The translations under genes and the position numbers were made by a program. A stretch of 64,000 nucleotides of DNA. Source: Latrodectus hesperus. Its lineage: Eukaryota; Arthropoda; Arachnida; Araneae; Theridiidae. Of the stretch, positions 1 through 59,425 are shown one piece after another. A model generated the notes under the pieces. It worked only from the letters and a program-made list of their open reading frames with translations, ran no database searches and was not told the origin of the DNA. The stretch spans positions 39,456,436-39,520,435 of the forward strand of contig CM075857.1 of NCBI GenBank assembly GCA_037975125.1, given 5' to 3'. The first letter of the stretch is position 1. Every line of letters begins with the position of its first letter.

Positions 1-499
1 AAAAATAGATTTCAACTAAACGTATTTAAAGAGTTTCCTACAATTTATCTTAATTTGTAAGGTGATTACAAATTTTTAATCAATTTTTAAATTTACCAAG
101 ACGTGAATCAACAATTTAACGTGAATGAGAATCGATAATGTAAATAAACTATTCTTGTAATGAAAATAATAGAAATATTTTTACACTGTATGCATAAATT
201 GCTCCAAAAAATTTAATATCTCTAGGAAGGATTCATACACATGTTTTACAGGAGTTGAACACTAAGCTCTCTGACTTTTTTTATAATATAAAATGTTTTA
301 GCAGTCCCAGAAATGAGAAGAACTCGCAAGAGTGATGGATAAATGAAACTACAGTTTTTATTATAGTTGTCATAACAAAATACACCAGTTCAGCTTTACT
401 TTTGTTGTTTGTAAGGTAATTAGGATAAGGTTATTAAATTGTAACTAGTAAATGAAAAGATTTGTAAACAATGCATTAAAGGAAAAACTAAAATATTAC

Positions 500-3140
500 A
501 CTGATATGCACTCATGCCCCCACTGAGGATAAGTGTGGTGAGGAGAAAGATAAAATCTATGATTGCCTTGATAAGACCTACACTAGATAACGCCCAGGTG
601 ATGTAAGGCTAGTCATGGGTAAACTTAGTACAAAGATAACTAAGGATGAAAATCTGAGTACGTTCAAGTGAATCCACAGTCTGCATGAAGATTTTTAGTA
701 ACTACAGTCTCATACTTGTGGATTTTGTCATCTCAAGTAATGTGATGGGAAGTACAAAATTTAATCATAAAAACATTCATAAAGCTACAGGGAGATCTCT
801 TGATGGAAGAGCTTTAAACCACCAGACAGACCACATATTAATAGATATACGACACAAAAATAGTTTATTTTAACTACACAAAAATAGTTAGCACATTCCA
901 AAGAGCAAATGTGTGTTCAGATCATTTTCTGTTAATCCCAAAATTTTGACATAAAATTAGTAGATCTTTTTATAAAAAGAGAAAACAAAATGATTAATAT
1001 TGTACAATAGAAGAGAACCTAGATATGTAGAAAGCATAAAAAAGAATTGCATGAAAGGATCTTAACTAGCAAAGAAATACTTTCTAATGAAAATGTTTAA
1101 TGGCATAATTTAAAACAATATATCAATAAAGATTCTGAAAAAACAATACCAGAGTGCCAAGTAAAGGGAAGAAACCAATGGTTTAATGAAAAATGTTGAC
1201 TGATTTGGATAAAAAGAATGAGGCACATAAACTGATCATAGAGAAACATACAAGAGATGCAAAGCATAAGAATTTAAGAAGGGAGGAAAAAATAATAAGC
1301 AGGAAGAAAAAACAATCATACCTAAATGAGTTATATTAAAACATTGAAATTCTCAAGAAACAAAAGGAAACTAGGAAGTTCTATCAACTTGTAAATAATG
1401 TAAGAGCAGACTTCAATCCTAGAACATTAGCCTGGAAAAAGAAAAATCAAGAAATTACATGTGATATGGAAGATACTTTGATTAGGTGGAGTGAACATTT
1501 TGAAACTAAACTAAAGGGTAGTGATAATCAATGCAGAAGAAATAAAAGGAAATAATACATGTTCATCTTATTTGGTGAAAGTAACAGAATAGACCATGAG
1601 CCACCAACTCTTTATTATGTTGAGATGGCAATCAAAAAATTAAATTATAATAAATCTTCTGGGCTACATAATATAAAATCTGAACCAATAACCATCAATG
1701 ACAGTAAGATAAGCAGTTCCATAAACTTATTTGTTGTATCTGAACACAGGAACAAATGCCCATTGATTGGGTAGGAAGGATCTGTTTGTCAATTTATAAA
1801 AAAGGAAAAAAATTAAAATGTTGTAATTACAAGGATATCTCTCTATTGAATACAGCATATACAATCTTCGCCACTATTCTTTACAAGTGAATACTTTCAT
1901 ACACCCTCAAAGTTATTGGGAACTACCAATGTAGTTTCCAGAAAGGAAAAACAACAAGAAATCAAATACATTTAGACAAATTCTCGAAAAACAAGAGTAT
2001 AACATTGATATCTACCATCTTTTCAATGATTTTAAAGCTGTATATGACAGCATTAACAGAGAAAAACTATTCCAAGCCATGAGAGAATTCAATAAACCCA
2101 CAAAATTGATAAATTTTACTAGAATAAAACTTAAAAATGTAAAATGTATAGTTAAAACTATGTAAAACTCTCTGAACCTTTCAATATTGAGAAAGGTTTG
2201 TGACAACATGCTGCTCTATTGTCCCTTCTGTTTAACTTAGCTCTACAAAAAACAATTAGAGACTCAGAAATTGACACTAGAAGAACCATCCTACAAACAG
2301 TCCAACTGCTTGTGTTTGCTGATGACATGGATATTATTGAGTGAACTAAACAAGCTGTTGTTGTCATTTTTATCTCACTTAAGAATGCAGTAAATAAAAT
2401 GGTTCAAACCACCAATGGAAAAAAAAACTAAATTCATGGTTGCAATAAGTAGAAATGTAGATACAAATCCTTTGAAGATAAATAACTACACATTTGATAA
2501 TGTCAAGCAGTTTAAATATCTGGGCACAATTATATCAAGTTACAATGACTTAAAGATTAAAATTTAAAGTAAGCTAGCAATATCTAATAAATGTTCCATA
2601 AGCTTAAAAATCAAATAATAAAATCAAAGTATACCAGTATTAAAATAAAGTATGTATAAAAACTTAGATAAGACCTGTTATCCTGTATGAAGTGAAAGCT
2701 GGGCTCTGAACAAGGCAGAGGAAGACCGTTTATTGGTTTTCGAAAGAGAAATTTTAAGTAATATATTTGGATCAATAAAACAAGACTTCATTTGAAGAAT
2801 AGCCAACAACTTTGAAATATACAAAAAGTATGGTAAACCTGGCATTTTAAAGGTTGTAAAGGCATCTCACATTAGGTAGCTGGGTCACACATTTTGATTT
2901 GAAGACACCTTTCCCACAAAAAGAATCATCTTCTCCTAAAAAGAGGGGAAGGCTTTTACAAGGGGAAAACAGCAAAGAGGAAAACCCCCAATCAGGTGGC
3001 TGCACGAGATGAAAAGTGATTTAAAAGCAGTTGGAGTGAAACAATGGAGGGTCACTGCACAGAATGAGGCTAGATGGCAAAAACTCAGAAAAACAGTCTT
3101 AACCTGCAGCAGGCTGTAGTACCAATAAAGAAGAAGAATA
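500..3140 (+). mobile_element. Decayed non-LTR retrotransposon with endonuclease and reverse transcriptase
   Basis: Fragments of one LINE polyprotein lie in order on the + strand. At 685-873 an APE-type endonuclease tail is readable (HKNIHKATG, then DHILIDIR). Around 1625-1690 comes the RT opening (KKLNYNKSSGLHNI), at 2020-2060 the fingers/palm region (HLFNDFKAVYDSIN), and at about 2310-2335 the catalytic box LLVFADDMDII, where FADD stands for YADD. At 2990-3110 the usual C-terminal end appears (KPPIRWLHEMKSDLKAVGV, then TCS). Many stops and frameshifts break it. The 3' end runs out in an AAGAAG-rich tail near 3140. It lies in the intron downstream of the minus-strand RS-rich exon. The clade is not fixed; RTE/CR1-like arachnid elements look alike at this level. 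Confidence 0.8.
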
Positions 3141-3344
3141 AAGATTTTTGTAAAGAATGTAAGATTATTTCAAAAACAATAGCAAAATAGTATGGAGATT
3201 ATATGAAAGACTTTTATCTTTTATGCTGTAAAATAATTCCATATATTCTAAATAATAATTAATTCATGCATTAAATTTAATTTTATGACATAACACCAAC
3301 ATTCATAATTTTATCAAAAAATAAATTAAAAAATGAATCCATAC

Positions 3345-3886
3345 CGGTCCATAAAATCTTCTTGATGAATGCGGTTTTTCCTGTGTCTGTCTGAACTTTT
3401 ATCAGATGAATTATATCTATCATAATATTGCTTAGAATATGAAAATTCATCATGTTTTCCAAAATTAGACTTTTGCCAATTATTGTTAAATTTTGAAGAT
3501 GAGTTACCATTGCAATGATCTGGATTGTCACTGTCCAAATCATCTACTGGAGAATGATATTTCTTATGAGATTTTTTCTTGTGATATCTGTTATGATCAG
3601 GTGATGGAGAATTAGAGTGGTTTCTTTTAGAATGATTAGAAGTTTTGTGATACTTTTCTGAAATTGATGGAGATTGATGTTGATAGTTTCTTGATTGATG
3701 AGGTGTAACTGATCTCGATGTTCGATTATGATGCTTTTTAGGTGAAGAAGACCTTGATCGATGCCTGTGTGATTTTGACACTGAATCTTTATAATGCTTA
3801 GATTTTCTTAAGTGACGTGGTTGAGGTGACATGCTTTTATTTCTAGAAATTGAAGAATCTCTGCTTGATCCACGAGCCATGGTTTC
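3345..3886 (-). CDS. First coding exon of an RS/H-rich nuclear protein, candidate NKAP N-terminus (partial)
   Basis: Open frame from ATG at 3880-3878 in good Kozak context (AACCATGG). An acceptor (TTTTTTAG) ends at 3887, so the exon starts with a 6-nt 5'UTR and an upstream UTR exon is expected. The exon ends at 3345 at a CG|GTATGG donor, giving 178 codons plus 2 nt; the remaining exons lie left of the window. The protein is low-complexity, rich in S, R, H, K, N and Y, with several SPxx and RSRSSSP stretches, as in RS-domain nuclear proteins of splicing or transcription. The last residues EDFMDR, with the split codon giving R, fit the place where NKAP proteins pass from the RS region into an RRxER..G.PEVWGLSP segment. 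That match is from memory of the family, so NKAP is an inference. It is read divergently from NVL. Confidence 0.6.
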
Positions 3887-5912
3887 CTAAAAAATAAAAT
3901 AAATGTTTTGGTTTGTTTTTCTTAATTTCAAATATATACTATTCTAATCTACAAGATAAGAATTTCAATATATCAAATAGAAGATCAACAATTAAAAATT
4001 AAACCCAGCTTCTTTTGTGCTAAATGATAAGTTAGTAAATTTATACACATTAAGATATATTTCATTGTAAATACAGCTATCAACTTTCCAATCAAAATTA
4101 TGTAATATCAAAATATATGTAATAACATACAGATATAAAATTTTAAAAAATCCGTGTTAAAAACATATTTAAAAAATATATAATTACATCAGAACCCAGA
4201 ATTTAAAGTATGAATTCTCACTACAAATAATCAAGTCTGAGGTGAGAATCCAACCTACAAATTGTAGAATGAAAACCAGAGTTATCTCCCAGTCAGAATC
4301 CCAAATATCACATGACTTTTAATGCACTAATGAAAAAATACTGAATCATGTAAAAAAACTAATACTAGATGGATGAAGGCAACCAAAAGTGCTTTCCCTT
4401 TTGTTTTCTATTTTTTTAACTGTATAAATTTTTTCAATTTTAATATTATAAAAAAATTCAAAAATTATCAACTTATTGAAGAGTAAGGACAAATCTGTTC
4501 AAATTTTCCAAGAAAAAGATTATTGTCATGCAATCAATTATGTATAAATTAACAAGCGACAAAACTATATGCATATGCAAAAGTATAGTTGCTAAATGAA
4601 AAAGTAATTAGAAAGAGCATTTTAAATACAATTCATAATTCACATTATATTTTAAAGAATATATGTGACAAATATTTTTATAGAAACGATGTGTTTTTAA
4701 TGCTATATTAAAAATAGTTGAAAAGAGAAATAAGGTTTACAAACTAAGTGTAAGTAATTTTGGGTGGCCTATACTTTACAATGGCAAGCAGTTTCTCACC
4801 ATTTTGCACCATATTGTTAGTTATGTTGATTTATTTCTGGTTGGTCTATCATTTTTCAGTGGTATTTTGTTCTTTCAAACATGCACAAAAACAAGCTTGA
4901 CCAAAAAAATTCACAATTTTAACCAAGGGGCCCTACAGTATATTTTTCTCGTAATTTTAAATTAACGATAATTTTGAAATAATTTTAATATCTAGTGCTA
5001 TGAAAATTAAGTATATCTAATCTTATAAATTCATAATAATATTTATGTTGAACATATTGGGGTTGCATTCAGGCTTAGTCCTACTATACATAATATGATG
5101 GATTTGGCAACATTAGCGATGTTTGCTGACATTGGCAAGGGCAATAAATTTTGCAATATGTAGTTGTTGATTTGGCAAGATTCAGTAGATATGTTTATGT
5201 ATTGCCATTTCAAAACTCCTAATTTTTTGTTTTTGCTTATGCCAAATTTTGGAAATCAAGTAGAAGTACTGATATCAAACTCTATCAGGACTTAAAAATA
5301 TCATGCAACTTACATTATAATTTCACTCATTTAGTTTGCAGTAAAAATTTTAGCATGCTCATAAAAACCAGAAGTTTCTGTTACTCCCTCACCCATGCTG
5401 ATTTATTTAATTTTTATGAAAATAAAGTTAACTGAAATTTCATCCTTGAAAAAATTAAATTTTAAAATGGAATAAGTAACTGTCACATAGTGTTATTTTT
5501 CAGTTGAGCTTGAAATTTGAACTTTCAGGAGTTTAAAGATGACTGAATATTTAAATATGAAGTTATTTTGGATTTTGTAACTAAAGGGAAAGTTTACAGT
5601 ATAAATCAAAGCATAACTTACTGCCATCTTGGCACCGATACCAATAAATTGAGGGACCAATAGAAAGCCTAATGTATGGAATGAAAGGCACTAAAAAATA
5701 AAGGAAGTGTTTGACTCATATTTGACCAAATGCATATGGTGACAAATTCACAATGGCAATACATCATTGAAGAAGGCAAAAACTTTTATTGCCATGATAA
5801 AATTTGTTTGTCTCAGTGTAGTAGCCAGCAAAAGAGTGTAGAATTTTGAAATTTCATTTTCTTTTATAAATTTAATATTCAGAATAATGATTTTTAAAAT
5901 TTTACAATAATT

Positions 5913-5996
5913 GCAATTTATAAATACTTGCTTTTAATGTTATGTTGATTCATTCATAAATCAACATAACATTAAAAGCAAGTATTTATAAATTGC
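5913..5996. repeat. Perfect 38-bp inverted repeat (hairpin)
   Basis: The arm at 5913-5950 is the exact reverse complement of 5959-5996, with an 8-nt loop CATTCATA. The right arm then recurs as a direct copy (see 5965-6048). Confidence 0.95.
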
Positions 5997-6048
5997 ATGG
6001 TACATTAAATTGCATAACATTAAAAGCAAGTATTTATAAATTGCATGG
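5965..6048. repeat. Direct duplication of 36 bp, period 48
   Basis: 5965-6000 is repeated exactly at 6013-6048. It includes most of the right hairpin arm, so this tract has three related arms. This suggests template switching or slippage at the hairpin. Confidence 0.9.
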
Positions 6049-7069
6049 AATTCAAGTTTTTCATGGTACATTTACATATTTGCCATTTTTATTTTACTGT
6101 TTTCCTTGCTTTTTAATGTCAAGTCTAGGTAACAATTGTAAAAACTTTATTTGGTCTTTGGCAACACTCTTCAACGTCTCACTAAACCATTAGTACCATT
6201 TTTCAAAATTACGCCACCTGTTATGTATGCTATGATTTTACACTGATTTCATTCTAAATAAATATCATGAAAATTTCACAGTACATAGATAAATATCAAA
6301 GATTAGTGCCTTTTCATGCTGTTAGTGAGATAAAGCAAAACTTTAAATTATTAAATCTACTTAGTACAAAATAGACATCAGAAGCTACAAACAAGTTTAT
6401 TAAGATTTACAATAAATTACAACTACTTTGTTAACATTCAGTTACTAAAAAAGATTAAGATATATAAAGAAAAGGCGTGAAATTTGTAGAGTTTGTCACT
6501 AAAAAACAGATTGCACTTAAAAATTTAGATAGAAAATAATATGTTCATCAAACTAATATCTACATTTGTACAAAAGCATATACGATTTAAAATTCAAAAA
6601 GAAAAGCAATATTTATTTTGCACGAAATTTAACATTTATGAAATCAAAATGAAGTTACTTTAGTAAATATAATTTGTCCAATTTTTTAAATATACCAATA
6701 ATAAATTATTAAAAATAGGTAAATCAGATAAGCATCAAAAATTTTAAATGCTTATATGTAATTTTTTATCAATTAGCTTATTAAAAAGAAAATATCTGTT
6801 GGCTCTAAATATGAACAGTTGGGAGATACTTCCACAAGCAGAACTGCTCCGATTTTACACCAAATTCCTTGCCAAATATACCAAGAGGGTGATAGCAATC
6901 TTGCTATGGTGCTACTGAACTATATATTTTGCATATTTCAACATACACCTTGATTATTGCATATAATGAAAATTTCAGTAAAATAATGCAAAATTAAGGA
7001 TCTATTTTTTTAAGTAATTTATTGTAGGATTTTTGTACTTAGTTTTCAATTAAATAAGTTATATTTCTC

Positions 7070-7339
7070 GGCGCAGATGCCGCATAATCCAGTATTCCAA
7101 ATTCTGCATTTTTTTAGTGATGAAGAAATGTTACCAAGATGACGTATTGTGAGATTTTCTTATGTATCTGGGAACTTCATTTTTATTACATCATATATAC
7201 ATGGAGTCCTATAAGAATAATGCAGAAAATTCTATTTTAGTAACGCTAGTACTTACGTCACGATACGTCATCTTGGCAACATTTCTTCATCGCCAAAAAA
7301 TTCAGATTTTGGAATCATGGATTATACGGCACCTGTGCC
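7070..7339. mobile_element. MITE with inverted repeats of about 80 bp
   Basis: The left arm (7070-7152, starting GGCGCAGATGCC) and right arm (7258-7339, whose complement starts GGCACAGGTGCC) pair along most of their length, including the shared block GAAGAAATGTT and ATGACGTAT. The centre of about 105 bp carries no conserved frame. The terminal 12-mer is itself nearly palindromic. No clear target duplication is visible. A second family member is at 10304-11197. Confidence 0.85.
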
Positions 7340-8759
7340 TTTAATTTTCATCAGATTAATTAAAATTTTGTTTATTGTTTCTAGAAAAGTTTTTTCTTCT
7401 TATTCAATTTCAATATTTGAGAGAATTATCTTCCTTAATTTGTGCATTTGATTCACAATTTAATGTATCCTAATCTTACCACATTAATAAAAATCAATCA
7501 ATAATTTAAAAAACCGTAGCTTCTTACAGGAATTCAAATGATAAAATTAAGTCAAATCACAATTTTTGAGATATTATAATATAAAATATATTTACTATTT
7601 ATTCAATATTTTTAATAATACATGTGATTACCTTCTTTTAATGTCTTTAAACTTTACACATTTCCCAACATTTTATTGATGATTTAAAAATACTAGATAA
7701 ACAATTCAAAAGAGTTAATACGTAGACTGTTGACTGCTTATTTATTTTCAATATTTTACGGTCACCTACTCTACTTTTGCCGACTGCAATGATGCTAAAC
7801 TCAGACAACCACTCCAAAATTTTGATTTGATGCAAAGATTCGGTCGTCACCTGAGCTGTCACTTTCAAGTAACTTTAAACAATCTATTAGTCTCTTAACA
7901 ATATTATGATATGAGTACATAGAGTTGCCAATATTCCAGTGGGAGCAGCTCCCATAGGATTTTAAGAATACGAATAGACACGTTTAAGTTTGTTGGTTTA
8001 CTAGATTTAATAATAGATCGCTTTTCTGGCTAATATTTTTAAGTTTGCAATATTTCACTTAAATTGGTTACAGTATTTTATTGGTAGCCAAGACTTTAAA
8101 ATGTTAATTGCTTCAGATGAAATGGATTTCCTTTGATTTGTTTGAATCTCAATGTTACTCTTAAATTTTGATTTTTTTCATGTCATATTTTTTACAAATA
8201 TTTTGTCTAAGTATTTTTGTAATATACTAATACATGAAATTTTTTTCTTTTCTGTTACCTTCACAATTTATTAAGAAAATAAAATGTGTTTTTAAATATA
8301 TTACTGTATTTATTTACTAAATTTATTATCTGCTTTCATTATAATTTTTTGGAAATATAAACATATCCTTGCGTTAACATTTCATATAATGAACTTTGCC
8401 AGTTATTTAGCATTTTCTGTTTCCTTTAGCCATAGCATAATTTAAAATCGTCTGACCGGATATGCTTGTCTGAATGCACACTTTTTTTAAAAAAATTAAT
8501 CTTAGACTTAACTGTTTACATTCCTTAACTTTGGACTGTCCATGAGAAAGTAACATTGATGAATACTCTACATATAAGCTTTGAGTTGCGAAGATTTAAA
8601 AAATATTACGAAAAGAAAAGTGTAAATGTAAATTTCATTGTTAATAAGTATTTTTAAAAGTTCAGTCAGATATTTAGGTCTAACTATTAAACAGTCAGTG
8701 CAACAGTAATAGTTTTAATTTTATTTTAACCCAAAAGTAGCTAAATAGCTTTGTCTTAT

Positions 8760-8942
8760 ATTGGCTAGTCATGGTTTTGTCTAGGCCCAGTATTGACGGT
8801 CAATATTGGGTCAATCCTGGATGGTCCACATTTTGTTATATAGGACCAATTTGAGTTGCCAAGATAAGCCCAAGCACGACAACCTATACTATAAGCTTGG
8901 TGGTCCTATTTAGGCAGCCAATATAGGACCTATCTTTAGTTA
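8760..8942. repeat. Unidentified GC-richer repeat-like block
   Basis: The block is made of recurring short words, with GGACC/GGTCC, CAATATTGG, GGTTGCC and TATAGGACC spaced through about 180 bp. It stands out from AT-rich surroundings. It has no open frame and no TIR I can define. It is probably part of a dispersed non-autonomous element. Confidence 0.4.
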
Positions 8943-9209
8943 TACGTTTGTTACATTATATGCAGCTCATAATGATTATAAAGGATTTTATTTTGAATAT
9001 TTAAATTAGAAGGAAGCTATTTTAAATTGTGAGTAAAATAATTGTCATGCTTAAAATGTATTATTCTTTCATTCCATTTTTAAAATAAATATAAGTAATA
9101 AATTTGTTTTCTTTTAAGCAATATTTAAGTAATTTAGCAAAATTTATAAATTATATCATAAAAATCAAATTTTATTTTATTTTTTACATTACATATATTC
9201 AGACTTGTA

Positions 9210-9372
9210 TGCTTGATTTTTGAGATACGCTTGTAAAAGTCTTCGTCGATAATAGGACAATAGCACAATGACAGATGTGCAACCACAGGGCCACGGTGGG
9301 AATCGAACCCACACTCCTACGCTCTCAAGCGATTAGCGGAGTGATGCTTTTGACCACTCAGCCACGGAGCGC
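9210..9372 (-). mobile_element. SINE with tRNA-Ser-like head
   Basis: Read on the minus strand from 9372, the head has an A box (TGGCTGAGTGG), a GCT anticodon context (CCGCTAATC) and a B box (GGTTCGATTCC). The tRNA ends do not pair into an acceptor stem and the anticodon stem is damaged. The sequence continues into about 80 bp of non-tRNA body. It is therefore a SINE or tRNA-derived pseudogene and not a working tRNA gene. Confidence 0.75.
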
Positions 9373-9553
9373 CAAAAAAAAAATCATATTATGTTGAAAT
9401 TAACATTCAGAAAAAAAGAGAAGTGAAGTAAAAAACAAGTAAATATTTACAAATTACCACTTATCAACGAATGATGATGAATATATGAAGGATTTAGCAT
9501 ATATAAATTTAATTATAGTGTGTACCGTATTTTTAATAATTCCCATCAACCAA

Positions 9554-9627
9554 CCAATCAAAACTAAATATCAATTTCAATAGCAAAATTCAACTCGTGG
9601 AGTTTCGCTCTCGGTTGTCTCATTTTG
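9554..9627 (+). promoter_or_regulatory. Probable NVL core promoter / 5'UTR start
   Basis: A CCAAT box at 9554-9558 is followed by the only locally GC-richer, pyrimidine-rich stretch (about 9593-9625, TTTCGCTCTCGG) before the NVL start codon. No TATA box is obvious at the right spacing. This is inference from position and composition only. Confidence 0.4.
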
Positions 9628-9683
9628 TATTTTAGAAAATATAAAATAAGGTGTATTTTTAATTTAGATTTTTAAAAATTAAT

Positions 9684-55078
<45,395 letters not shown>

Positions 55079-55145
55079 TAATGGACTTTATGTAATTTCT
55101 TTAGAAATGTGAATTTTTATAAAGTAATGTATCATATTCTGTGTA

Positions 55146-55151
55146 AATAAA
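55146..55151 (+). terminator. NVL poly(A) signal
   Basis: AATAAA 68 bases after the NVL stop, followed by TG/T-rich sequence. It implies a very short 3'UTR of about 90 nt. Confidence 0.75.
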
Positions 55152-55499
55152 AACAAGTTATTTTTAAAAAATGTTATGTATGTTATTATTTTTCACATTA
55201 AAAAATATAATGTTCATAATTACATTTTTAATTAAAACATTTTATTATTACTAAAAAGGTTGCATAACACTTTTTAGATTATTTTATTTTTACATGTAAA
55301 GTTCTTTTAATGAAATTGATTAAATTTAATAATGCTCAATAATTATTCCCATGATAATGATGCTTCTTACATAATGTGAAGATTTTGTCTTATTCTTATT
55401 AGATAACTTTAAAAAAAATTAAAAAGAGTGTGTAAGTCAATGTTTAAACTGTACACATTTTATGTAATATTTCTAGAAATATATTAATAAAAATAACAG

Positions 55500-56580
55500 A
55501 CGTTATACATTTTTATTCGATTTTTCTCCAGAAAACTGTGCAACTTGTTTTGTCTCAATGTGCTTCAACAGAATGATATGGTGAAAGAAGAAATGGCATT
55601 TTAGATTAAGGATAGCCTTGAAAATAGTGTTTTTTATGCTTTACTTAAAGTTGGATATGTTTTGAAGAATATATGCTTTTGAGTGATCTGGTTTTAAGTA
55701 ATTTGCCACATTTATTACATATCATCAGTGAAAATCCAAATGAAGACCCATCAATTTCAATGCAAGTATTTCTGTGTGAATGAATGGTCCACAAGCAGAA
55801 TTAGTGGACCCATTGTATCATTCGCTAAGACGACAAATTGGGCCTTTTCTTTGCATCGAATCAGCAATTGTAATTCTCCATTGACTAGACAATGATCGCG
55901 AGTCATCAGTGGGCAAATCAATGCATTTTGTTCAATCCAAAATTTTCTTTTATAAATACATTGATGATACCAAATGTATCTTCAGCTTTTACATTTCCAA
56001 TAATAATTTTACACAACAAAAGTCTTTAAGAATAGTGAAACTGTCAATAAAACGTACATAGCTGATTAAATGTGTTGCTGTCCTATGGTTTCATCTGATT
56101 GTAGTCCATATTCATTTCATTTCATCTTTTCTATTAATTGATTGATTGATGAAACTCTTAACTAGTTCTAAGTTCTTTGATAGATTTTCAACAAATGAAT
56201 ATTCAACAGATATTTTTCTGAATTTTCTCCTATCATATTAGGCATGTCCATAACAGTTGATATTGTTAATTCCCCAGTAGGTAGGCCTTTTTACAAGTCT
56301 AATGTTGCATAAAGATCCCACCTGAAATTACTTGGATTCATGTTCTCAAATGATAGTATCTTAGAACAGATTTCTCAGTACTCTCTTAATAGTTGACTTC
56401 TATTAAAATAAAGCTAAAATCCAAAGTAGTTTTTTAGCGGCATTACTTTTTTCTTTCGGTGCCTGTCCTATTCAATGCATGATCTTTATTAGTATCACTA
56501 TTAGATGATGCCTCAGTATTATTAAATTTTTTTTAAACTCATCTACAGATTTCGTACACAACATGCACAGCAATCACTAG
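55500..56580 (-). pseudogene. ZBED/hAT (SCAND3-like) transposase relic
   Basis: More complex sequence than its surroundings. On the minus strand it reads, in broken frames, NNTEASSNSDTNKDHALNR, then LDFSFILIEVN, which is the opening of the BED-type finger in Buster/SCAND3-like hAT genes. Further down come VEYSFVENLSKNLELVKSFI and RDHCLVNGELQLLIRCKEKA. Stops are everywhere. The family call is tentative. Confidence 0.4.
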
Positions 56581-58636
56581 CAAGATAACAAACAATGCCT
56601 TAATAATCAGACAATCTAAGCAGTCGGGGGAAGGGACGTCACTTCTGTTCTTTATTAGTTATTGTGAAACATTTGGAGCTAAGAGGGCCAGTACAAAGGA
56701 CATACAGTGAATAGAAATTTTCTAGGTAGAAACCTTATGACTGTTGGGAAATAAACTAGATTCTGTTTAATTATTTTTGACACTTTTTCTTGTTTAGCTA
56801 TATATTCATTGGAACTCAGTTTTTAGCAACCTAAGCTGTTGCCACACACATTTTACGACTCACAAATATAAAAATGAAATCAAATGAGCACCAGTTAATT
56901 ATAAGTTGGGCACATAAAGGGTTGACTACAAATTTTCATTTAGTCAGAGGTGGTTTGCCTGGAAAAATTATATTCCCAAAAATTATTATTTTAAATGTGA
57001 AATATATGTATAATGTATTAATCATATTTATGTAAACAATTTATGTGAATTTGATTTTCAACTTATTTATATATTTTGAATCTTCATTTTTATTTTATAA
57101 CATAAAATAATGTATATACTTGTTAAATATGAAAAAAATTCTAAATAGTTTCAGAAATAAAAGTATTTTTCAAAATTAAATATATATATATAATATACTC
57201 TTTTATTATTTCACATATTATTTGTTTGTAACACAGAGATTATGATTAATATTAAATAATATTTATAATTTGTAAGAAAATGAAAAAAATATGTTGTTAA
57301 AGATTTTACAAATCCTCAATTTAAGGGAAATATGAACAATTTAAGAAGTTGTCTTGTTTTTAATGGATTAAAAATGTATTTCTTTGTTGAAAAATCAACC
57401 GTATATTCTCTGGAGTAAGATTCTTCAATAATATCTTATATGAAAGTAAAATATATATTACTGGAAAATGGTCACTGCGGTATTGACTGAAAATCAAAAA
57501 TTATTTATAAAGTTAAGAGATAGATAACTGAATTAAGTTTATTCTTACTTGCGGTTTCCGTTTAAATTTTGATGAAAATATTTGCCATTTTTTAAAAATT
57601 TCATGAAATATTTTTGAATTTTTAATAAACTACAGTTTATATACATATTAACTTGATTTCATACATTTCCTCTATATCATTTTTGCTATTGAATTATTAA
57701 AGTAAAATCAGTTTTTTTATGATTAAATATATGGTATATATTTAAAAATGCGATATTGTAAAATAAAATAAAAAAATTTTAAAGAGTGATATACAGTAAC
57801 TGTGTATATTTCTCACTGATTCTTCAAATGTCATTTCCAGAAGTATGATAAATAGTCTTCCATATTTGCTATCTTTTTTTCTTTTTATGTAGGTAGTCCT
57901 ATATGTATACAAAGTATGAAATGACACTATACACTATCATTTTGATTATATATTTATTTAAAGTGAAACTTATAAAAAGGTAGCTATGTAACTTAATCCA
58001 AATTAGTTTTATATCCATAACAATTCTCTATAAAAATAAAAACAGAACAGACTTCATTTTGCAACAAAAACAAATTACTGTAACAAAGAAAAACTAAACT
58101 AGTTTTTGTTGCAAGTAAATGATTTGAAACTGCCTCTTCATACAATCTCTGCTGGGGTAAAAGGTTGATATAAATTTATGCAAAAGTATTAGAATTATTC
58201 TGGAAGGACTTTTCATTGATAGCCATCTTCATTCTTATGATGTATTGTAGGAAACCTGTAATACTCACAAGCATCCATTTCTCATAACTCTTCGAATATT
58301 GAACTGTTTACTCTAGTGTCTATGAACTCAAGTGAGTTATCTTGCTGATGGTAACACCATTTAAACTTTTGTTTCCTCAAAGATCTTATAATATCTCTGT
58401 TGTTACTGGGTGTCAGCACATGCAACATTTCTATTAATTTTTATAAAAAAGAATAATATTTGTATTTTGATTTATTTTTTAAATTTTGTTTTAAAAGTTT
58501 GATACTAAATTAAAAATAATTTTAAAATTATTCAACTCTCTTAGAAACCAAATGTTATGAGAATTCATTAGTTATTGGAACTGTTTTTTTATTAATAGAT
58601 GTATTTTTAATGCCAAATTCCTCACATAATATTTTT
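56581..58636. other. Spacer between NVL and NKAP 3' end
   Basis: 2 kb, AT-rich. Nothing recognisable apart from short TA runs (about 57180). The NKAP transcript must end somewhere here or in the SINE, but no poly(A) signal stands out. Confidence 0.5.

Positions 58637-59425
<789 letters not shown>

Larger units (their letters stand above)
3887..9683. other. Intergenic region between the RS-rich gene and NVL
   Basis: Strongly AT-rich, with no convincing protein exon on either strand. It holds the hairpin at 5913-5996, the MITE at 7070-7339, a GC-richer repeat-like block at about 8760-8942, the tRNA-like SINE at 9210-9372 and a possible promoter at 9554-9627. A more complex stretch at 7730-7870 (minus) could be a 5'UTR exon for the RS-rich gene, but I see nothing in it to prove this. 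Text such as TTTGGCAACATT near 5100-5210 looks repeat-derived without a recognised family. Confidence 0.6.

Noticed and set aside
3283..3543. Second minus-strand frame overlapping the RS-rich exon
   Set aside because: Alternative frame of the same exon. The RS-rich frame has a Kozak start and clean splice sites.
7647..7868. 73-codon minus-strand open frame between the two divergent genes
   Set aside because: No recognised homology. It might be UTR of the RS-rich gene, but coding function is not supported.
9293..9372. Functional tRNA-Ser(GCT) gene on the minus strand
   Set aside because: A and B boxes are present, but the acceptor and anticodon stems do not pair and the sequence runs into a SINE body.
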